Origin: Plantago major
Taxonomy: Eukaryota; Streptophyta; Magnoliopsida; Lamiales; Plantaginaceae
DNA length: 64,000 nt
Assembly: GCA_026545765.1 (NCBI GenBank)
Contig: CM048841.1
Span: 94,631,352-94,695,351, forward strand
Direction: 5' to 3'
This document shows positions 24,067 through 34,006 of this stretch, in pieces. Position 1 is the first letter of the stretch. Each line of letters starts with the position of its first letter. Position numbers and translations under genes: made by a program. The notes under the pieces were generated by a model, which saw only the letters and a list, made by a program, of their open reading frames with translations, was not told the DNA's origin and searched no databases.

Positions 24067-24780
24067 TATTATATTGGTAAATTTGTAAGAGTGATAAAGT
24101 ACGTGAGAGATCGAATAAATTAATAATAAAGTTGTAAAGAGAAATGAAAAATAATTAGTTAGTGGGATAAAAAAAATTCAAACTTTGTTCCATTTTGAAA
24201 ATGTATGCATCTAATAAAAGTGGAGGGGGCAATACTTATTTTATTTTTTATGGGTGGAGGATGACTGTGTGAAATGACAAAGTAATCGAATTATGAATTC
24301 ATACATATTGTAAATTTTATATATTTGTAAAATGTGATACGTTATTGTAACAGTCTTTATTGTTCATATTAAATTTAAATTTCATTCTCCGTCGATACTC
24401 AACGGGCCATCCACTACTAACTAACTTATACAGTTTGGAGATGCATCGGGGCGAGAGTCGGATATAGTGTGAATAAACCCTCAGCCACCAAATTCACTTG
24501 CTGCGTGTCGAAAGGGCTTTCCAAATCTGCCCACGTGTACCTCCAGCAGCCAATGAGTGCCACAAATTTGAGAATTTGATGCCTCACAATGAAGTTTCTA
24601 GAGCCAAATGGACCCCATACTTTATCCATAAACACTTTGGCTCATTTGATTGTGATAATTTAGTTTAATCAGCACACTCGTTCTTTAAAGTTTAAAACCA
24701 AACTAAGCAATAATCATTGATAATATATTAATGGATAAAACTATGTTATTTTCATTTGAAAATTTATTTATTTTATTTTA
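24067..24780. other. AT-rich gene-free stretch
   Basis: No gene was recognised. A 69-codon minus frame at 24426-24635 matches nothing known and lacks context. A CACGTG G-box lies near 24532. Confidence 0.4.
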
Positions 24781-24789
24781 TTTCAGTTT

Positions 24790-24890
24790 AGTTTAAATTT
24801 ATTCAGTTCAGTTCAGTTCAATTCTACTTAATTATTTTTTATACCACAATTCAGTTCAGTTCCGTTCCATTCAGTTCAGTTCAGATCAGA
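24790..24890. repeat. TTCAG pentamer microsatellite, imperfect
   Basis: TTCAGTTCAGTTCAG-type runs occur near 24806-24822 and 24851-24885, with point changes and short interruptions. Confidence 0.8.
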
Positions 24891-25155
24891 TGAAGAGAAT
24901 AAATCATAAGTATGTTTCGGTAAAAGTAAAACATTTAAGTCGATTAAAATATATCAATGAGAATTATAATTATAGGCGGAAACAATATATTCCTTCATAA
25001 AACCTATAAATATTACATAAAATATATTCCGAGCATGATATTTTTTGGTGACGTTAACCAGGCTTATGCGATTTTATTCGAATGGCAAACATTCACCTGT
25101 ATAGTCAACAATATCATGCTTGGATCGGAAGAGAAAATTGGATAGAGATTGTCGT

Positions 25156-25339
25156 GCTGTTTGGATCGGAATTATAAAGAAGGCTAGAGATGAATTGTAG
25201 AAGGAAGGCTCCTATCTTAATTGAGTTGGACTCAATTATATTTTTCAAGTAATTGTCTAATTATAATGGGCTTGCCAAATCCAAATACTAGTTGTATCAA
25301 TTATAATTATAATTGAGTCTAAGTTGTAATCCAAACAGC
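25156..25339. mobile_element. Small Tourist-like MITE
   Basis: The left end GCTGTTTGGATCGGAATTAT and the right end, an inverted GCTGTTTGGATTACAACTTA, form imperfect terminal inverted repeats around an AT-rich core rich in TAATTATAATT. Size (about 184 bp) and ends fit a Tourist-type MITE. No clean target duplication could be fixed. It lies about 250 bp upstream of the ASG1-like start codon. Confidence 0.6.
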
Positions 25340-25387
25340 CAGTGTGACATTACGTGCAGTGTCCCCGAGCCACCAATGCACCTCCAC

Positions 25388-25396
25388 TTGCCACGT
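25388..25396. promoter_or_regulatory. G-box in the ASG1-like promoter
   Basis: CACGTGTAC about 200 bases upstream of the ATG at 25591 contains the CACGTG core bound by plant bZIP and bHLH factors. Function is inferred from sequence and position only. Confidence 0.35.
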
Positions 25397-25590
25397 GTAC
25401 GTCGCCGTCCAGAATAATAATAAATTTCCCACCCAAAAAGCGAAGTATAGTTGTTTTTTTTGTATTCAATATTTCTCCAATTTATCGCATCCCATTTTCG
25501 TTACCAAATTCAAGGAAAACAAGAAAAATCGAATTCTCTGCTTCTTAATCTTGAATCCGAGAAGTGAATAGGCTGTTCTTTCTATCTGAA

Positions 25591-28500
25591 ATGGTCCGGT
25601 TGATGAAGAAGGGCAAATCGGAAGCTTTGTCTGATGATGATAATATGGCGGCGGTTAAATTTGAGTCTGAAGAAGAAGAAGAAGAACAAGAACAAGAACA
25701 AGAAGAGCATGCTCATGTTCACAAGAGATACAAAGTACATTTCCAAAGCTTGTACCCTCTCAGTTGATACTTTGAGATTCTGTTTCGGTTTTTAATTTTA
25801 TTATTAGGTGTTGTGTTGTTGTACCTTTAACCTCTTTCATTACTGTGCTTTTCTCGAATTAATTATATATGCTTCTTGTGTTTCCAGTGAAATTGTGATT
25901 GTTGGCCTAGACCTGTTATAATTGTTATCTTGCTGTTTACAATTTAGATTCTTGTTTACTGTTTGGAGTGTTTTCTTTCCTAATGTTTCAGAAAAATTGC
26001 TTCTTTGGCATAATACTTTAACGGATGAATATTAACTCTGATTTTATGTGAGTGGAATAGTAAAATTAACAGAGTTTTTAGTTGTAATACAAATGAGAAA
26101 ACTCGTGAATAGTGATCTTGTGCCAAACAGTTGGTTTTCTTATGGAACTTGGTCTATTACATTAGTTGCTGCCATTTTGAGTTGACTTAGACTTAGACGA
26201 ATGGTGTTAAACGAGAATATGGATGGAACTAGGAGGGGCCGCGTCCCCAAAATTTGAAAAGAATGGAAAATATGGTATTTTCGATAATTTAAAGATTTCG
26301 TCTGCATGAGGATATGATATAGTTCCCCTTTTGTTTGCAGCAGCAGAGTTTGGGAGGGTATGATGGTTCTGCTCTGCAAATTTCAGAATATAACCCACTG
26401 GATGAACCAAGTCCGTTGGGTTTGCGCCTGAGGAAAAGCCCATCACTTTTGGAGTTGATTCAAATGAAGCTCTCCCAATCGAAGGGTGGAGCTCAAACTC
26501 ATCGTAGAAGAAAGGAGTCAAAAGCTAGTAGTAGTGCTTCTGGTGATAAGTTGAAGGCCTCCAATTTCCCTGCTTCGGTTCTAAAAATCGGAACCTGGGA
26601 GGTATATATTTATTCACTCACAAGGCATGATTTGTAATTTTCATATAATGTTCATTCAGGCATAAACTGAAAGTGTTGTTGGTACTGTAGTATAAATCAA
26701 GATATGAAGGAGACCTTGTGGGGAAATGTTATTTTGCAAAGCATAAGTTGGTCTGGGAAGTTCTTGATGGTGGTCTCAAGAATAAAATCGAAATTCAGTG
26801 GTCTGATATTATGGCTTTGAAAGCCACTTACCCGGATGATAGTCATGGGACTTTGGATGTAGTGGTAATGAGCCCTTATGCCATTGACGTTTATTCTTTT
26901 GATTTGGTCCATTTCAGTTGCTTTATTCTTGTAATTGTCTTCTTTTACTCCCACATTATCTATGATTATATTCCTTAATACTATCTCCTTCATTTATCTT
27001 TTTGGTCTTTATAGCTAGCACGAAAGCCTATGTTCTTTAGGGAGACAGATCCACAACCCAGGAAGCACACCATTTGGCAGGCGACCTCAGATTTCACTGG
27101 TGGAGAGGCTAGTATACATAGGTAATTAGTTTTTGATACTTAAAATTGTGCTACTGCACACGAAGGAATGGTGTATGGTTTTATAAATTATTAAGCCTCC
27201 TATGCTTTTACTTGATTTTTATTGCTTCCTTCTGATCGTAAAATTGGCTTCTTTCTGCTTATCTTACTCTCTAACATTGTAAATTTTTCATGGATTATGG
27301 CTAAGTTGTTTCCATGATTGACAGATAGTTGGATATCTATGATCGACTGATGGGATATTGGGATGTCACTTTTTATTTAGGCTTATATTGCTTTCTTCTC
27401 GTAGCTTATGGCATATTACTTGTTTCCTTTTTGGTTCCCGCTTGAGGTGAGCCATTTTGTGATGTGGTCATGCTCTTAAATTCTTTTTCTTTTTCTTTTT
27501 GAGATGTCGTACCAGTAGGCCTCAAGTAAATACTGAGACTGCTGGGAAAACCTCTCTTGAATTCTTGGTCCAGTCAAGTTAATGTAAACTGTTGCTCTTT
27601 CTGATGAATCACACCACGTTTCCATCTCTATTCTCTCTAGCTGCTACAAATCTCTCGTATGCTGCATGTATCTCAAATTCTAACAGAAACGCATTGTTCC
27701 TTGATAATGCGATCATGCTTGTTTTATCCCTTGTTATTATTTTTACAGGAGCTGATTCAAAAAAAATTATTTTTACAGGAGACATTATCTGGAGTGCCCA
27801 CGAGGGTTGCTGGGCAAACATTTTGAGAAACTTATCCAGTGTGATCCTCGGTTGCACTTCCTAAGTCAGCAAGGAGAGATAACATTAGATTCTCCGTATT
27901 TTGAACCAAGAAGCTGTGTCTTTGATGACCAAAGTGAACAGCGCAATGAATTTGATTCGAACAGAGAGGGGAGTCCTTCCTTTTTCAGTGTACAGGATGC
28001 TACTTCACCCTCAGCGGCTCATTCTTACTCCTGGAGAAATGATGAAGATGGTTTTGGTAAATCTTCAGAATCTTATCCCCGGGAGACACCATCGCCAACC
28101 TCAGGTGAAATATCAATTGGAAATCATTCTACGATGTTGGATTTTTTGGTCTGTAGTGTCTGCAATATAGTATACAGATTTATCTTTGTCAGCCTAGAAC
28201 TGCTATCTGTGCTACCTGGTTCATTAGTTTTGATTTGTTTTAAGATTTCTCAGAATTGCGCTGCAGTCTTCCCTGAAATGCAAAGCAGATATTTGAGATT
28301 AAATAAAACAGTAGAGGAATCACAAATTCCCAATGCGATTTCACTAGTAATGGAGCACACACATCTCTGTGTCTAGTTTCAGAGGAGATCAAACATGTTT
28401 AGTACAAGATCTTTATTTTATGTACCCCAGATGTTATCTCTGGTCTCAAGGAGATCAAAATCATGATTCAGATCATAGGTTAATTAAATTATTGTGTCTT

Positions 28501-29112
28501 TGTAGTGTCGTTCTTAGATGATTTAGATGATGTCTTCCCTGACCTATGTGCCTACAATTGTGTTCAGCCATGGCAGCACCAACATTCGAAGATATAAAAG
28601 CTAGTGGAGTTGAGCAGTTCAAGGCTCCAAGCAACTTGGATCAAATCATGGTTCCTGGAATCCGGTCTTCCATTTCCATAAGCGACTTGGTGAACCATCT
28701 GGAACATCGGTTATCAGAGCAAGGGACTTCTAGTAACCCAATGCTTTCCAGCGAAGAATGGCAGTCTCTCCGAATCTTGGATGACATTAACCGGTGCTTA
28801 AATACAGACATCGAACACATGCCCGACTCAGATGAGAAGATGTTGATGTCTCGTGTCAATTCTCTTTGCTGCCTCCTGCAGAAGGAGAATGCAGGTTCAG
28901 ATTTGCAGTCCATAACTGATAATTACCGCGATAGCTCTTTGGTGCAAAAAGATGGAGAAGAATCGAACTATTCCAGTGTTCATGACTGTGACCAGCCATC
29001 CATGTCAAGAAAAGATTCAGTTGGGGATTTGCTACTTAATCTTCCAAGAATAGCTTCTTTACCTCAGTTTCTGGTGAATATTTCTGAAGATTATGAGAAT
29101 CATGCTAGATAG
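25591..29112 (+). CDS. ASG1-like: ASG1-like protein, six exons, about 518 residues
   Basis: Exons: 25591-25734, 26341-26601, 26691-26864, 27015-27121, 27779-28104 and 28568-29112. Introns are GT...AG and the joined frame is open (1557 bases). The product resembles Arabidopsis ALTERED SEED GERMINATION 1 (At2g24100) and its paralogue, a plant-specific family of unclear biochemistry. Recognised segments: LGLRLRKSPSLLELIQMKL (exon 2), SNFPASVLKIGTWEYKSRYE across the exon 2/3 junction, KIEIQWSDIMALKATYPDD (exon 3), ARKPMFFRETDPQPRKHT and WQATSDFTGG (exon 4), KHFEKLIQCDPRLHFLS (exon 5). The N-terminus is strongly acidic (Glu/Gln runs, about residues 26-42). There is no signal peptide; a basic HRRRKESK segment could target the nucleus. 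The ATG at 25591 was chosen because no upstream ATG keeps this frame. Exon 5 is preceded by a duplicated acceptor (see findings). Splice sites were assigned by eye. Confidence 0.88.
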
Positions 29113-29814
29113 TGGCTTTAAGCCTATTTGATTGGTAGCTTACTAGATACGGGCTTTGGTTCAGTCGTTTGTTCTCTTTGAACTTTTTACTGTTATGGGA
29201 TCAGGGATCAAACCTGGTTTGTATGACTTCTGTTGTGGTGGATTTGGACCAGTTAGCATGTCCTGTGCCTGTGAAGTTGCGTATAAGTGAGGTATGCGAG
29301 TGGCAACGGTTAGTGGAAGTAAAAGGGACTGAAGTTTACATGTTGAAAAATCATGGAAGTGCGAGTGCAGAATATACAAAAACCTGCATCAGATTCTGCT
29401 TCTATACATGATAACACAGCAAGCAAAATAAATCAGATGCTGACAGTAGATTTAATCATGATCTGTCCAAGACTCCAAGCACATAACAGGATCTAAATGC
29501 ATGGATGAGAGATCATTTTCATCACCATAGGAGAAGCAAGTTTACCGCAGCTGTATAATTACGTCCTAGAATATGGAGTTCTGAAGTTCTTGATCGATCA
29601 ACCAAACTACCTAGCTAATGCGAATAAGGGTGAGGCCAATGTAAAATTTAAAAAAAAAAAAAAATCCCTTACCCAAAATATATATGAAATACAGCGTGGA
29701 GTACATAAAACAAATTTTAAATCTAAGAATTGTGTGCACAAATATACACACCATAAAACATCATTTAGTGATCAACTTCACAAATTTTAAAACTGAAAAC
29801 TCTGTGCGCAAACC
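29113..29814. other. Gene-free stretch after the ASG1-like gene
   Basis: This contains the 3' UTR and intergenic DNA. No gene was recognised; an A-run lies near 29650. Confidence 0.5.
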
Positions 29815-29815
29815 T

Positions 29816-30020
29816 AGTTATAAATACATTATTAAGTGAAATTGACATGCTCACAAAACCATCGCAAATACATCGTTGAGTAAAATTGACATGCATGCAG
29901 AACTAGCATAAATACATTGTTGAGTAAAATTGACATGCATGCATAACTAGCGCAAAAGTGTCATTGTTTAAGATTGACATGGACGCAAAAATCACGCACA
30001 CACATTTTTGCGTCAAATTA
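29816..30020. repeat. 44-bp tandem repeat, four to five diverged units
   Basis: Two adjacent units of 44 bases share AAATACAT, GTTGAGTAAAATTGACATGC and ATGCA with only a few differences. More diverged units flank them, marked by recurring TTGACATG and AACTAGCGCAA. It lies in the promoter region of the F-box gene, about 350 bases upstream. Confidence 0.85.
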
Positions 30021-30256
30021 ACACGTAAACCTAGCGCAAATAAGTTGAGTAATAATATTTAAAAAAAAACTACACAAATGTTACATTCTCCAAATATAAA
30101 GCCCTGGATCACCTCTCTTACCTAATTAATTCCCCAAATTTTGGACCTGGAGCTTAAATGAATTGACATGAGAAGTACCCACACAAAAAGTATATAACTA
30201 GCTACTTTGATTGGTCTAATATGAAAACAAGAACTATTACTTTATTACAAAACCAC

Positions 30257-30263
30257 TATAAAT
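30257..30263 (+). promoter_or_regulatory. TATA box of the F-box/FBD gene
   Basis: TATAAAT lies about 105 bases upstream of the ATG at 30366. The CT-rich leader that follows (TCACTCTCAGTCAGTCTCTC) is typical of a plant 5' UTR. Confidence 0.5.
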
Positions 30264-30365
30264 TCGGTGCCTGACAACAGGTTTTGGTAAAGTTTAATCC
30301 ATTTCAAGTTTCACATTTCGATCACTCTCAGTCAGTCTCTCACTCTCATCGTCCTGCCGTTGAAA

Positions 30366-32252
30366 ATGGAGTCCTCAGGTAAACTGGGGTTCGATCTGAG
30401 CCTCATAGCATCAGGTTCTATCTTGGCTACGCTTCTGCTTATCTGTTTCTACTATCTACCTAGAACATTAAAATCTGTTTTTCTTGCTCGTTTTACAAAA
30501 CCAAATGAAATGGATGATGACTCAAACTCATCGATTGATCACATCAGCGCATTGCCGGATGAAATCCTGTGCAAAATCATCTCTTACTTACCCACAAAAA
30601 ATGCGATGGCTACATCCGTTCTTTCCACCAGATGGAAACATCTCTTTCCAATCACCATACCGCCTGTCAACCTGGATCTTGATGACACCTTGCTTTTGCA
30701 CCCTAGAGAATATAACAAATGGATCCATCTTTTTGTCGATTTTAACCAGTCCTACCTTATCAGTAGTTTTATGAATTTTGTGGATAAATTGTTTGATGAA
30801 TCTTTGGTCGATGTGCCTTGTGTCGAAACTGTCAGTCTTACTTGTGAGAGAAACTATGGTGATGCCAAGGTTTTATCATGGGTTATTGCTGCATTACGGC
30901 TTAGGGTTCGAAATCTTGTACTCAAGGTCTCTTTAAGTAATTCTGAGGCTTTGTCTCAGGCGCTCAATGGATGCACCACCTTAGTAAGGTTGGAGTTTTG
31001 TAAGAACTTCCAACTTAGTCTCATGCCGGATGAGTTTGAGTTACCAAATCTAAAGATTTTATCTCTTGCTAACATGACATTTGAAGGCGATAATGGGGAG
31101 GGTTTCTTCAGTTGGTTGGTTGATTGCTCTAATGTACTCGAGGAACTGAGTATAGCTAGTTGTGAGTTCCGAGATGTAATGTATATTTACATCGACTCTT
31201 CCCTTATGATCAAGTTGACAATGGAGGATTGTTGGTGTTTCTCTACTTGTTACCTTGAGATTCTTGCCCAAAGTCTTCAAGTTTTGCGCTATACCCATTG
31301 TGATGCGATAAGACTGTCTGCACCTTCTTTCTTTGGCCTTTGGGAGTCTCATATTAATGTGATTGGTTTCAATCAACAACTGGGCCAGGACGAAGAGACC
31401 AGTGATGATGAGGAGGAGGAGGGCTATGAACGTGGTATAGGGGAAATTGTTAGAGCCTGTTTTTGCGCTGTTAATCTACATCTAGATACTTATTCCATTG
31501 CGGTGAGTCTCTTATCTAATTATCTATTCCTTCACCATTTGTTTTTTAATTTCTTTTATGATATACATATGTTTTGCACTGCAGATGCGCCTTAATTGTA
31601 CGTTTTACTTTGCCTAATATTCAATTTTACGCAAGTATTACTCATGATCACTCTACACCGAATATTCAATTTAATTTCCAAACTTGGTACTTACAGGCCC
31701 TGCATCGTTCGCCTATGGAAATTTTAACTTTTATCAATTTGGCTTCATTGACACTTGGTTGCCTTGGACTCGATGGATGGGAAGTATTGGCAGTTTTGCT
31801 GCACTATACGCCATATCTCAAAAGGCTTACTCTAGAAGAGGTATATATGTACGATGATGATATACTAGATACGCACATGAGTTGTGCAAATCTCTCTCAT
31901 TTAATTACTTCTGTATACACACCAGTATCATGATGATGAAAATTTATTTCCATTGCAGGGATTTAACGAGTATATAGGGGGGTATGCAAATTTCAAACTT
32001 AATTTAGTGACGACACCTCCAAGGTGTTTGGAAGAGAGCCTGGAAGAAATAGATTATTGCAAATTCAAAGAAGAAGAAGATGAAATCAAATTGATAGATT
32101 ACTTCTTAGAACATGGCGAACATATGAAGGAAATAACACTTCATTGCAATCATGTGAAGAGTTTCACCAGGCAGCTAATTCTGTTGAGACACAGAAAATT
32201 TCAGTGGACTCAGCTGGACAATGGAACACAAATGATACATCGGCGTTGCTGA
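30366..32252 (+). CDS. F-box/LRR/FBD protein with N-terminal hydrophobic segment, three exons, about 524 residues
   Basis: Exons: 30366-31502, 31697-31840 and 31959-32252, all phase 0 with GT...AG introns. The F-box lies at about residues 60-100 (ISALPDEILCKIISYLPTKN, then STRWKHLF), followed by degenerate leucine-rich repeats and a C-terminal FBD-type region (CLEESLEEIDYCKFK, EHGEHMKEITLHC). Such proteins are substrate adaptors of SCF ubiquitin ligases. Unusually, residues about 11-31 (SLIASGSILATLLLICFYYL) form a strong hydrophobic segment followed by basic residues, predicting a membrane anchor. A second in-frame Met at residue 49 would give an ordinary soluble F-box protein. A run of acidic residues (SDDEEEEG) lies near residue 345. 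The upstream ATG was chosen because the TATA box and CT-rich leader precede it. Confidence 0.87.
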
Positions 32253-32630
32253 ACTGATAATTGTACGTAGGGAACACTATGCTAGACACTGTCCTGCCAT
32301 TGGAGTAAAAATTGCTTCGCTGTATTGCCAGATATGAGTGTCCATATACGGATTGAACATGTGAGGCTTGTTCTTGTACGTTGTTGATTAATACTAATAA
32401 CAATTAAACTATTACTGAATTTTGACCATTTTGGCGATTTGGAATGTCACCGGTTAAATTTGTTTTCAGTTGAACATACATCGCGCCTCCAGATTTTAAT
32501 GGCTCGCCATATCCTAAAAATAAGACATTTAACATTTTAAAGCTTCCTTTGCGCTGCAATAAAAGAGGAAACTTGTGCCCCATACAGGTTTCAACAGTCT
32601 TCTTCTCATGCTCTAGAACGTCGTGTACAG
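32253..32630. other. Intergenic stretch between F-box gene and orphan exon
   Basis: This is the 3' UTR of the F-box gene and spacer. No further exon could be assigned. Confidence 0.5.
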
Positions 32631-32931
32631 TGTGTCAGGTTATGAATCAGTGGATATAGATCGCGCTCAGTCGTTCCTCAAGCATGTCAAGGAACACATC
32701 GACCTGGACACTTACCAGAAGTTTATTGACTCTGTCATATGTTGCTCCCAACTGCCAGAATCTGAGAGGAACCCCATGATCAATGTTCTCGGGCATCCTG
32801 ATCTTATCAAAATATTGAGATGCTTTTATAATAATAGAATAAGATCTAAACGGTTTGAATCCGTTGTGGGTAATAGGGAAACGTTGGAGAAGAGACTGCC
32901 GGAGTACGCTTGGAAGATTTATGTTCTGTGA
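32631..32931 (+). pseudogene. Orphan 3' exon resembling an RTEL1/harmonin-N-like helical domain
   Basis: The frame opens after a TGTACAG acceptor and runs about 100 residues to a TGA with no ATG. The segment RAQSFLKHVKEHIDLDTYQK, then FIDSV and HPDLIKILRCFYNNRIRSK, resembles the harmonin-N-like helical domains at the C-terminus of the RTEL1 helicase (a core of AQxFL...Y..F...L...F). A paired amphipathic helix (Sin3-type) is the other family it recalls. No upstream exons of such a gene were found, and other repeats lie beyond it. It is likely a leftover 3' exon or a gene fragment. The family call is tentative. Confidence 0.4.
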
Positions 32932-32939
32932 TATGCCCC

Positions 32940-33495
32940 TTGCCTAAGATGTAAGAACTAACAAGAACGTGATTGATAAGTGAAGAAATGGAAGAAGATA
33001 ATAGACTAGACAAAATGCGGGATAACTAAGAATTAGAGAGAATCTAAGAATTATAACGATTTCATTACCTGCCGTAAATGAATGAAACTGTGTACAATTT
33101 ATACTATGAGAGTCTGATAACAGCTATTCAAGCTAGTGACTAGAAGAACGGGAAATCCTGAACTATTACAGGAAATGAGCAAGTTTTGGTGAACTGTCTT
33201 CTGCCCTGATTATTTGAGTGATGAGGAAATGTACTTGGTTGATCAGTAGCCGTTCGATCAGATAGACGGAACGGTGGAGATGAACTCTGATATGATTAAA
33301 CAGCTTCCATTGGATTGATCTAATCTTGGACGGCTGTGATTAACTCTCCTAAAACGCTATCGTTTGACTTAGTCACTGAATTGGGATTATTTATTGATTT
33401 AGGGTTTTTGCCAGATTCGCCAATTCATCTCCGCCTTCTTCTAGTTCGCCAATGCTTCCTATCTCTTTTGGCAAATTCGTCACCAATCATTCATA
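32940..33495. other. Unassigned, possibly old repeat sequence
   Basis: No gene was seen. Texture (short direct words, GAGAGAATCTAAGAATTA) recalls LTR or leader sequence, but no borders could be fixed. The Tork-type element inserted at its right edge. Confidence 0.35.
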
Positions 33496-33500
33496 ATTCT

Positions 33501-34006
33501 TGTTGAGATTAACAAGCAATCTCTTCTTCGTTCACAATCAAACAATCAAACGAATAAACAATCGAACAAAATGATAACAAATCAACACAAGAGATTAAGT
33601 GGTTCAGCTTCGTAAAGCCTACATTCCACGGGAAAACAATCAATGATCTTATTGCCACCAATCGAGTACAATTACAAGCTCTCAATCAACAATGATCAAG
33701 CTCGAAATACAACGAAAACCTATCTTCTACCTTTAGCGGATTTACAGAAGAAAAACGGTTACAATCGATTGAATTGAAAGTGAGAGAATGTTGTTCTAGC
33801 TTCAGATGATGATGACAAATGCTCAATTTATATCTGGATGAAGAAACCGTCGCTCAATTGCTTGAATAAGCTGCTAACATAAGCTGTGCTCTTTTTTCGT
33901 TCTGTTAGTGAATATAACAGATTATAACGGCCAAATCAATCTCAACCATTAATTTCTCCAGATCAAATCCCATCCGTCCATTCACCTTTGAGCTATAAAT
34001 CTCACA
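33501..34006 (-). repeat. 3' LTR of the Tork-type Copia
   Basis: This 506-bp copy begins TGTTGAGATT and ends ATCTCACA. It matches the right LTR along its whole length with about 3% difference. The polypurine-type tract GGTGGAGAT (minus strand) is adjacent on the inner side. Confidence 0.93.

Noticed and set aside
24426-24635. 69-codon minus-strand frame
   Set aside because: No recognisable domain, no splice partner, and it lies in AT-rich intergenic DNA.
28507-28567. Earlier acceptor for the last ASG1-like exon (frame VSFLDDLDDVFPDLC)
   Set aside because: That frame stops soon after; the CAG at 28565-28567 gives the long conserved-looking frame.
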